The translations under genes and the position numbers were made by a program. 6,067 bases of DNA from Candidatus Uhrbacteria bacterium. Its GTDB lineage: Bacteria; Patescibacteriota; Patescibacteriia; JACQSD01. The stretch covers positions 1-6,067 of the forward strand of contig JACQSD010000035.1 in NCBI GenBank assembly GCA_016206165.1, written 5' to 3'. Positions 1-5,579 of the stretch are shown here, in pieces. Under the pieces are notes generated by a model, which was given only the letters and a program-made list of their open reading frames with translations, searched no databases and was not told the origin of the DNA. Each line of letters begins with the position of its first letter. The stretch's first letter is position 1.

Positions 1-989
1 ATCTTTCTCTTTTCAAGGAATGCAATAATTTCAGGGGTCGTAAACGACACAACATCGAGAAATGATGCATCCTTCCGTCTCACTACACTCAATTGAGTAC
101 GAAGTGCTTCAAAGAAAAAAGTTAAAGCATAATACGACTGCTTCAGTGTATCGATGCGCTCTGTTCTTGCAAATGCATATGCGTTCATGTCGTACAGTAA
201 GGAACGGAAATGACGGTCGCGTACGTTGGAAAATGCGGCGCGCACTCGCCGAGTATTATCTTGTGCCAAGTTCGACAGTCGTGCATACTCTTTGGCAACC
301 TGCTTTTTTGTCTTGCCCTTAACGAATTGTAAAAAGTATTCCGGCGTCACTGGTTCATGGTTGAGATTGTACACGCTGAGCCAACAATACTTCTTCGTGA
401 TTCTGAACACCGCCTGCTTCAGCGTACCCCTCAGGTAACACGCATACACCGCGCGCTCGGCGTCCTGCGCAGCATAAATTTTCCGAGGCAAGCTGATTGC
501 TTCCCATATCTGCTCCATCACATCTGTATCAACTGCAGCAGTGAGTCTTTCCTTCACGTACGGCACAAATTGAGCATCGTATCCCCATGGCTGGATGTAA
601 ATTTCCGAATATGACGAAAGCGTCACGTCCAAGTATCTTTTGAAAAAAGGCTGCATAGCAGCAAGGCCGCGGCTGCGCGCGCGCACCATGCCGCGCAACG
701 CTGCACGGAGTCGGTCACGACCATTGCTGTATTGCTCGTTCATTTTCCGCAATCCTCCCCTGCGTGCAAACCGCCGCGCAATATATTTTTCGTACGCTTC
801 CCATTCTTTGACGGGAAAAATATAATCCGCTTGGTATTGCTTGCCCGTAGGCAAAATGATTAGGTGCCGCAACGGAATAGCACAACGCAGCACACCCGTC
901 ACCGGTGCGTCCGATCGCTGCACAAGATATTCCCTTGTAAACTTCTTTTCGTACTCAACGCCTCTAAAAAATGTCCTGTCGATTGCCAT
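1..989 (-). CDS. Gene D: fourth paralogue of the swivel-domain family, N-terminal part (3' end outside the window)
   Basis: An uninterrupted minus-strand frame runs from ATG 989 to the left edge, giving 329 complete codons without a stop. The next upstream in-frame stop is TGA at 1049-1047, and the frame between holds no other ATG, so ATG 989 is the likely start. It has no Shine-Dalgarno, only an A-rich leader. The protein begins MAIDRTFFRGVEYEKKF. It shares family landmarks with genes A-C: AISLPRKIY (164-172), matching SIMSLPEETSY of A; an aromatic KKYCWLSVYN block (199-208); ARTERID (274-280) with the shared arginine (Arg278); and LDVVSFTTPEIIAFL (311-325), matching the helix-to-swivel connector. 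The swivel domain itself is not visible; by comparison with A-C about 150-165 more residues should follow off-window. A G/C-rich, arginine-rich stretch lies near codons 91-108. Homology is inferred from motif order and position; function unknown. Confidence 0.75.
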   Translation of the reverse strand, partial: MAIDRTFFRGVEYEKKFTREYLVQRSDAPVTGVLRCAIPLRHLIILPTGKQYQADYIFPVKEWEAYEKYIARRFARRGGLRKMNEQYSNGRDRLRAALRGMVRARSRGLAAMQPFFKRYLDVTLSSYSEIYIQPWGYDAQFVPYVKERLTAAVDTDVMEQIWEAISLPRKIYAAQDAERAVYACYLRGTLKQAVFRITKKYCWLSVYNLNHEPVTPEYFLQFVKGKTKKQVAKEYARLSNLAQDNTRRVRAAFSNVRDRHFRSLLYDMNAYAFARTERIDTLKQSYYALTFFFEALRTQLSVVRRKDASFLDVVSFTTPEIIAFLEKRK

Positions 990-1006
990 TTTTTTTCTTG
1001 ATTTAG

Positions 1007-1046
1007 TGCAAATACTTCGATACTCGCGAGTATGAAAGTATTTGCA
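1007..1046. repeat. 40-base near-perfect palindrome between genes C and D
   Basis: Twenty-base arms meet with no spacer at 1026/1027, and 18 of 20 positions are complementary; the exceptions are 1018/1035 and 1019/1034. In the minus-strand RNA the 1018/1035 pair becomes a G.U wobble, leaving only a C-C mismatch, so the fold is better in the transcript of this operon than in its antisense. It begins seven bases after the stop of gene C and ends 17 bases before the ATG of gene D. The bases following it on the minus strand are A-rich with no U-tract, so it is not a standard intrinsic terminator. It may be an intercistronic RNA hairpin (stability or processing) or a protein-binding dyad. Confidence 0.8.
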
Positions 1047-1053
1047 TCAAGCT

Positions 1054-1218
1054 TCATGAAATCTTGCTGACGATGCCACGTTCTGCATCCACCTCAACCA
1101 CATCCCCGTCCTTCAATACTTTCGTTGCGATCTTGGTACCAATGATGCACGGCTTATTCATTTCACGTGCCACGATTGCTGCATGGCAGGTAATCCCACC
1201 CTCATCGGTCACAAACGC
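1054..1218 (-). repeat. Conserved swivel-domain tract of gene C, paralogous to 2640-2804
   Basis: This is the partner of the tract in gene B (48/54 residues, 127/165 bases). The matching tract of gene A is more distant: 38 of 54 residues by hand alignment against gene B. Outside the swivel domain the proteins share only scattered motifs, so conservation is concentrated at the 3' ends of the genes. Confidence 0.8.
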
Positions 1219-2613
1219 AGAAGCTCTTTTCATTGCAGCAACCATCTCTGGGCGCGTCATCGACGCAACAAGAATATCTCCAGTCTTTACTTTCAAAATA
1301 TCGTGTGTCTTCAAAACAATGCGCACCCTGCCGCGTATCACTCCTGTCTGCGCGATGATGCCCTTTATTTCAGTAACACTTGCGACGTTCTCATTGAGAA
1401 GCGCTACAAATTCTGCAGCAGCATCGCCTGCGAAAACAACCTTTTCTTTTTGACTTTGGACCTCAACAATAATCTCCTTCCGCGCACGTAGATTTCCCAC
1501 ATCAAGAAAATGGCCCGTTCGAATGGCGTCACAAAGTTCCCAGTATGTATAGAACCACAAATCGTTCATGTCTTGCCGAAATCTTTCAGCGACAATGCTT
1601 AGAAACCGATTATGATAGAAATTCGCACGTAAAACGAATGCCTTGCGCACATCCTGCATCTCAGAAAAAAGTTCATTGATTTTGACGTAGAGTCTTAACG
1701 TCTGATCTGGTTTATATCTGCGAAATAACTTCATCTTCTCCTCTTGCATGGAACGAGGTCGCGCAACGAGATGAGCAAGTTTCTCTTTCAGTTCACTAAG
1801 AGACGCCTTACAGAGATCATCGACGCGACGTTGAAAGAAGTCTACAGCGAGCACGGGAAATTTTGCGTAGTTGTTTTGAATCCAAAACCAGCGTCGTTGA
1901 TGTTTGAGGAGTGCAGAAGCAACATCTTTGCCTTGTTTTTCTTCTTTTTGGCGAAGTGCAATCCGATAAATAGCAATTTCCTCCTCGGTAATGAATGAAT
2001 GCACAACTGGCGATGTAAGTAATGAAGAAGTCTGTTGATAATCTACATGATGAGTTTTGCAATATGCTTCGATACTCTGTGTAATCCACTGCTCTGGTTG
2101 AAATCCGCATGCCTCCTGAATCGGGGCTGCAAGGGCATATTCGGAGATATACGCGTCCACCATTTTTTTGTATGCCTGAAGAATCCATGGGAAACTCTTT
2201 CGTTCAAAGGCATAATCAAGCATGCGCATGTTACTGCCCAATCGAGTGCATGCGTCCTTCCAATCATTATAATGTCGGGCTAGAAATTTCTTATCACGCT
2301 TTATTTTCTTGAGATAGTGATTACGCAATTTTATGAATTCATCGGGTTTGTAATAGAGATCCCAATACGAATTTTTAAGCACTGAAATATGCAGACGATA
2401 AAAGTATCCAGAATAATCGCCCCACGCATTCCAGATGAGCTGAACAAAATCTATAGGATAAAATAATGCATGAAATCCCTTATGAATAAAAGGTGGCTGA
2501 ATCGCATACTGTTTTGTAATACGTTGGATTGTAGCGTCCCGTCTATGTCGCACCGATCTGAGTGATACATTTTTAATCGATGATATACTCATAGCACTTT
2601 TCGCTATTCTCAT
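1054..2613 (-). CDS. Gene C: orphan PEP-utiliser swivel (phosphohistidine) domain protein, 519 aa
   Basis: The third and longest complete paralogue. The swivel domain is at about 417-519: GVIRGRVRIV (424-433), GDILVASMTRPEM (445-457) and GGITCHAAIVAR (472-483), with His477 (codon 1183-1185) as probable phospho-acceptor. The N-terminus is basic (residues 1-35), followed by an aromatic region, YYKPDEF (87-93), LLTSPVVHSF (198-207), the WFWIQNNYAKFP segment (242-253) that matches the aromatic patch of gene A, and EMQDVRKAF (318-326) with the shared Arg323. No ATP-grasp or TIM-barrel domain is present. Start ATG 2613 follows gene B by 26 bases; GAGA lies too close to it (two bases) to be an ideal ribosome site. 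ATG 2592 (Met8) is an alternative start that would remove part of the basic N-terminus. The gene ends in TGA, eight bases before the palindrome at 1007-1046. Function unknown. Confidence 0.85.
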   Translation of the reverse strand: MRIAKSAMSISSIKNVSLRSVRHRRDATIQRITKQYAIQPPFIHKGFHALFYPIDFVQLIWNAWGDYSGYFYRLHISVLKNSYWDLYYKPDEFIKLRNHYLKKIKRDKKFLARHYNDWKDACTRLGSNMRMLDYAFERKSFPWILQAYKKMVDAYISEYALAAPIQEACGFQPEQWITQSIEAYCKTHHVDYQQTSSLLTSPVVHSFITEEEIAIYRIALRQKEEKQGKDVASALLKHQRRWFWIQNNYAKFPVLAVDFFQRRVDDLCKASLSELKEKLAHLVARPRSMQEEKMKLFRRYKPDQTLRLYVKINELFSEMQDVRKAFVLRANFYHNRFLSIVAERFRQDMNDLWFYTYWELCDAIRTGHFLDVGNLRARKEIIVEVQSQKEKVVFAGDAAAEFVALLNENVASVTEIKGIIAQTGVIRGRVRIVLKTHDILKVKTGDILVASMTRPEMVAAMKRASAFVTDEGGITCHAAIVAREMNKPCIIGTKIATKVLKDGDVVEVDAERGIVSKIS

Positions 2614-2626
2614 ATTCTCAAGAATA
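2613..2626. repeat. Small dyad at the start codon of gene C
   Basis: TATTCT-CA-AGAATA is a perfect six-base inverted repeat with a two-base centre. It abuts the ATG of gene C (2613-2611) inside the 26-base gap after gene B. It could be a weak operator or a start-site hairpin, but two bases are too few for a stable RNA loop without fraying the stem, and a dyad this short can arise by chance in A/T-rich DNA. Confidence 0.3.
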
Positions 2627-2639
2627 CTGGAATAGTTGA

Positions 2640-2804
2640 TTAGGAAATTTTCTTTACAAGTCCGTGCGCGGCATCAACTTCTACACGATCACCGTCCTTC
2701 AATACTTTCGTTGCTATCTTTGTCCCAATGATGCACGGCTTTTTCATCTCCCGCGCGACGATCGCGGCGTGACAGGTGATACCACCTTCATCGGTGACGA
2801 ACGC
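2640..2804 (-). repeat. Conserved swivel-domain tract of gene B, paralogous to 1054-1218
   Basis: The last 54 codons plus stop of gene B align without gaps to 1054-1218 in gene C. By hand count 48 of 54 residues and 127 of 165 bases match. Of the 38 base differences, 31 are third codon positions. Two exact runs stand out: 23 bases at 2692-2714 against 1106-1128, and 17 bases at 2725-2741 against 1139-1155. This is coding paralogy, not a mobile repeat. Confidence 0.8.
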
Positions 2805-4103
2805 TGCGGCTTTCTCCATCGCAACAATATAATCGGGTGTCGTCATTGTGGAAACAAGAATGTCTCCGCGCGTCACTTTCGGCAAATCTTTTTTGCTAAG
2901 CACCATGACCACTCTCCCTTGAACTTTCCCGAGAAAGGCGGCGTTCCCCTTAATCTTATTCGACTCTATTTTCTCCTGTTCCACATATTCCAATTCCAGT
3001 GCCTTCGTCTTCTTTGGGTCTGCGGTGAAGATACATGCATGAGGGTTAACGGCAAAGAGAAAAAAATTCTGCATTCTCCTTGCGATTTCAGTTCTTTGTA
3101 CCGGTTTCCAACGAACGATTTCTTGTTCCCTAAAGTAAGAAATTTGTTGGAAGCTGTATTTACCTATACGACGACCGATCTCCATGAGCAGTGGCCGCAC
3201 ATGAAACAGAGTGAGGTTTAGGTAGTCGGTCCGATATGTTCGGTAATAGACTAACTCTTTCGCAATAGAAACTAATTTTTTTAATTTCGTATCCGCATGC
3301 AATGCTCGAAGAAGTTTCTTTGATTCGTCTTGCGCTTTGTTTCTCTGCCTCTCTACGTCCATAAGTTTCTTCATGCAATCCTCGCGAACCAATTCCTTCA
3401 ATCTTTCAAAAACGTCGTTCGGAGTCCATGTCTCGTCAAGCCCTCCACGCGTCATCCACCCAAATTTCTCGATGTGTGTAGTAATCTCACGCTTCACATT
3501 TTGAGGTAAACCCCCAACGGTACTGAGTGATATCTTCGACCTCTGTATTCCGGCACCGATCCTGAGTAACTCCTCTTGCTCCACAGTGACGATATTTTTC
3601 TTAGTTGGGGTACTGAGGATTGACAGCTCATTTTCGATATTTGGCCTGTCTTTCAGTACAGCGCGCAACCGTGCCTCCACAGGTAATTGCAAACCCCACC
3701 CCGCTAGTGCAACGGCGAAAATTTTGTATTGTTCGCAAAAATCTTCAAAAATCTGAATAAGAACCCTATTGCTGACTCGCGAAAAATTCTTCTTCTTTAT
3801 CTGCACTGTATTCCGCAGCAACTCTGCTCCACATGCATACACATTCGCGAATACTCTATCTATGAATCCCGTATCCTGTTCTTCTTGCAACAATAATTTC
3901 TCACCGAGCTCCCTAATTTGTTGCCCGAAGTACCACCGATCAAGAATAACTCCAGTACTCACGAAGGCATCGACGAGAAGGAGTTTTTTATAATTTTCAG
4001 GATTTGAGAGTCCCTGAATAAAAAGATCACTGGCGAGGAGGCCGTATTTTCTCGTCACGACCTTGCGCATGGGGGTCCGCACACGATGCTCTTGCATAGT
4101 CAC
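2640..4103 (-). CDS. Gene B: orphan PEP-utiliser swivel (phosphohistidine) domain protein, 487 aa
   Basis: The second paralogue has the swivel domain at about residues 385-487: GKVQGRVVMV (392-401), GDILVSTMTTPDY (413-425) and the signature GGITCHAAIVAR (440-451), with His445 (codon 2769-2771) as probable phospho-acceptor. It has Cys before the histidine, as in PEP synthase, where gene A has Ser, as in pyruvate phosphate dikinase. The N-terminal 380 residues contain no ATP-grasp or PEP-barrel motifs. Visible blocks are RELGEKLLLQEEQDTGF (64-80), a helical stretch ending in SILSTPTKKN (161-170) and a THIEKFGWMTRGG segment (209-221). A charged, lysine/arginine-rich helix at about 230-285 could be a coiled coil. 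YYRTYRTDY (286-294) carries the arginine (Arg291) shared with the other paralogues. The start is GTG 4103 or ATG 4097, coupled to gene A. Base composition is visibly more A/T-rich than genes A and D. Function unknown. Confidence 0.85.
   Translation of the reverse strand: MTMQEHRVRTPMRKVVTRKYGLLASDLFIQGLSNPENYKKLLLVDAFVSTGVILDRWYFGQQIRELGEKLLLQEEQDTGFIDRVFANVYACGAELLRNTVQIKKKNFSRVSNRVLIQIFEDFCEQYKIFAVALAGWGLQLPVEARLRAVLKDRPNIENELSILSTPTKKNIVTVEQEELLRIGAGIQRSKISLSTVGGLPQNVKREITTHIEKFGWMTRGGLDETWTPNDVFERLKELVREDCMKKLMDVERQRNKAQDESKKLLRALHADTKLKKLVSIAKELVYYRTYRTDYLNLTLFHVRPLLMEIGRRIGKYSFQQISYFREQEIVRWKPVQRTEIARRMQNFFLFAVNPHACIFTADPKKTKALELEYVEQEKIESNKIKGNAAFLGKVQGRVVMVLSKKDLPKVTRGDILVSTMTTPDYIVAMEKAAAFVTDEGGITCHAAIVAREMKKPCIIGTKIATKVLKDGDRVEVDAAHGLVKKIS
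4095..4103 (-). promoter_or_regulatory. GTGA stop/start overlap joining genes A and B
   Basis: The TGA stop of gene A (4102-4100) overlaps a GTG start for gene B (4103-4101). An in-frame ATG follows two codons later (4097-4095), two bases after the stop. There is no purine-rich Shine-Dalgarno before either; the upstream bases are A/T-rich (a run of seven A on the minus strand). Both starts imply re-initiation or coupling from gene A, and the sequence does not decide between them. Choosing the ATG would shorten protein B by two residues. Confidence 0.6.
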
Positions 4104-5545
4104 GTGATTTTTTTAACAACACCAACGTTCGCGTCAACTGTGACATCATCGCCATCTTTAAACACTCGCGTTGCATTCCGGGTACCGACGATGCATGGTT
4201 TGCCGAGTTCGCGTGCGACGAGGGCAGCGTGGGAGGTAATCCCGCCTTCGTCAGTGACAATTGCGGCTGTGCGCTTCATGAGTGGCACAAAATCCGGTGT
4301 CGTCATGCCGGTCACGAGAATTGATCCTTCTGGAAATTTTTTCCGATCGCTCGATGTATGCACAATGCGCACAGGACCACGGACAACGCCGGGGTGCGCA
4401 GTTACTCCGCGGACTTCTGTAGCGTTTTGTGTCACTTCCAATACAATACCGATTTTTTTCAGATATTGTTTTGATTCCTTGCCGTAGTGAACAACCCGCG
4501 TCGTGTCATCGCGCAACACGACAAAAAAATCTTCACGCGCTTTCAGTGCATCGCGTAACGCCGCGCGATCACCGGTCTGCACATATTGCTGCAGGAGATC
4601 GATATCGAGATACTGAATGTGTGCCTGCGTCACGTGAAATTGCTTCGCGAGCACAGAAAAAATATCATGATAGAGATAATAACACACTTGCGCATTGATC
4701 ATCTTCCGATCGTCTTGCATGAGCGTCACCGCGTGGAGAATGGAAAAGAGAACACGAACGTCCTTTGGCAGTGCATATCGCCGTACGCACGCGTCTTGCT
4801 CTGTGCGAATATTTCTCCTCTTGTGTGTTGTCTGTACATGCAGCGCTGCACGCACCCGAGCCTGTACTGTGCGTTCATCCCACACCGTGGGGCCGACATA
4901 TTCCCATGGAAACCAGAAGTAGGCTCTCGCAAACACACGAATGCCTCTTCGAACATCTGGCGCACCTATACCATGTCTTCGCGCACGTGCAACAAGAGCA
5001 TCAAAACGCTTCTCTTCCTTTTGGCTATACGATGTCTCCTCAGGAAGTGACATGATTGAAAAAATCTCCTCGCGCTCTTTTTCTGTATACTTCATCAATG
5101 CCTCACGAATTTTCCCCTCCATCGTACTGCTCGTAAACAGCCAAAGAAGCATGCTTCTCTTTGTAAACTCACCGTAGAGCGACTCAAACACTTCGAGGAA
5201 CTTCACGTATTCATCTACCGAAGCACGACGAGCACGTGCTGCAAACTGTCTCGTCACGTTCACGACCGCGCGCCCCGCACGGAGCGCGTCGGCACGCACC
5301 GTATGAAGTGTATATCTATGCCGAAAAAGATACTTGAAGGCGAACGTCGCAATCGCCCGTATGCCCTTTTTCTTCCAGAACACTTTGTAGTGTCCCTTGT
5401 CCCAAATATTCACACCAAGTCCAATGGGCTTCCGGACATACGCGCTCGCAGGCCACGCCCAATACGCGATAATCGGAAGCACGCACGGAATATACCGCGT
5501 ACGGAACTCCTGCCAATCATCTTTTTGAGATACATGTTGTGGCAT
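4100..5545 (-). CDS. Gene A: orphan PEP-utiliser swivel (phosphohistidine) domain protein, 481 aa
   Basis: The C-terminus (about residues 380-481) is a PEP-utilising-enzyme mobile domain. It has GVVRGPVRIV (386-395), GSILVTGMTTPDF (407-419) and the phosphohistidine signature GGITSHAALVAR (434-445), which fits the classical PEP-utiliser pattern; His439 (codon 4229-4231) is the expected phospho-acceptor. The rest is not an ATP-grasp domain or TIM barrel. Residues 1-75 are aromatic and basic. Residues 100-340 look helical and include SLPEETSY (166-173), an aromatic patch YFWFPWEYVG (209-218) and an LMQDDRKM segment with Arg280, whose arginine recurs in all four paralogues. This central part resembles the linker before the swivel domain in PEP synthase and rifampicin phosphotransferase, by eye only. 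A hydrophobic stretch at 18-37 is too interrupted for a clear membrane helix. Start: ATG 5545, preceded by GAGGGG at 11 bases. The stop overlaps gene B. The function and phosphate donor are unknown. Confidence 0.85.
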   Translation of the reverse strand: MPQHVSQKDDWQEFRTRYIPCVLPIIAYWAWPASAYVRKPIGLGVNIWDKGHYKVFWKKKGIRAIATFAFKYLFRHRYTLHTVRADALRAGRAVVNVTRQFAARARRASVDEYVKFLEVFESLYGEFTKRSMLLWLFTSSTMEGKIREALMKYTEKEREEIFSIMSLPEETSYSQKEEKRFDALVARARRHGIGAPDVRRGIRVFARAYFWFPWEYVGPTVWDERTVQARVRAALHVQTTHKRRNIRTEQDACVRRYALPKDVRVLFSILHAVTLMQDDRKMINAQVCYYLYHDIFSVLAKQFHVTQAHIQYLDIDLLQQYVQTGDRAALRDALKAREDFFVVLRDDTTRVVHYGKESKQYLKKIGIVLEVTQNATEVRGVTAHPGVVRGPVRIVHTSSDRKKFPEGSILVTGMTTPDFVPLMKRTAAIVTDEGGITSHAALVARELGKPCIVGTRNATRVFKDGDDVTVDANVGVVKKIT

Positions 5546-5554
5546 GACAGTGGT

Positions 5555-5579
5555 AGCCCCTCGACTAGGCTCGGGGACT
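5555..5579 (-). promoter_or_regulatory. Hairpin over the alr stop codon and the putative ribosome binding site of gene A
   Basis: In the minus-strand transcript a stem of nine pairs can form: 5579-5574 with 5560-5555 (one G.U) and 5573-5571 with 5564-5562, leaving one bulged A at 5561 and a six-base loop. It includes the last two bases of the alr stop codon and GAGGGG (5562-5557), the only Shine-Dalgarno-like sequence before the ATG of gene A, 11 bases away. A ribosome ending alr translation would melt the stem, so translational coupling is a reasonable inference. No U-tract follows on the minus strand, so it does not look like a terminator for this operon. Pairing was worked out by hand without energy calculation. 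Confidence 0.4.

Noticed and set aside
62..1035. Series of short plus-strand ORFs at the left end
   Set aside because: They are antisense to the open frame of gene D, which shares motifs with its neighbours. None has a recognisable domain.
1007..1046. Intrinsic terminator between genes C and D
   Set aside because: The stem is strong, but on the minus strand no U-tract follows it and the apex leaves only a minimal loop. The T-run at 990-996 lies on the plus strand, on the wrong side of the stem for either direction.
990..1060. Promoter for gene D in the gap after gene C
   Set aside because: No -35/-10 pair with acceptable spacing and match was found by eye. The gap is accounted for by the palindrome and an A-rich leader.
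1054..2804. Very recent duplication or wholesale gene conversion of the B and C 3' ends
   Set aside because: 31 of 55 aligned third codon positions differ, so the tract is old. Purifying selection explains the protein identity better, although small conversion patches at the exact runs remain possible.
2664..3221. 185-codon plus-strand ORF
   Set aside because: It lies entirely antisense to gene B, which has clear homology, and its translation shows no recognisable motif. It is a shadow frame.
4586..5050. 154-codon plus-strand ORF and other overlapping plus-strand ORFs in 4429-5177
   Set aside because: All are antisense to gene A, Cys/His/Arg-rich in the manner of shadow translations, with no family motif.
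5435..5494. N-terminal membrane helix in gene A (residues 18-37)
   Set aside because: The stretch is hydrophobic but broken by prolines and short, and the paralogues lack an equivalent. It is more likely a buried part of a soluble domain.
1054..5545. Genes A-C as PEP synthase, pyruvate phosphate dikinase or rifampicin phosphotransferase
   Set aside because: At 481-519 residues they are much shorter than those enzymes, and neither the ATP-grasp nucleotide-binding domain nor, where applicable, the PEP-binding barrel is visible. Only the swivel domain and perhaps the linker are shared.
5555..5579. Terminator after alr
   Set aside because: No U-tract follows on the minus strand. In the plus direction five T residues come several bases after the stem, but no plus-strand gene exists to terminate.
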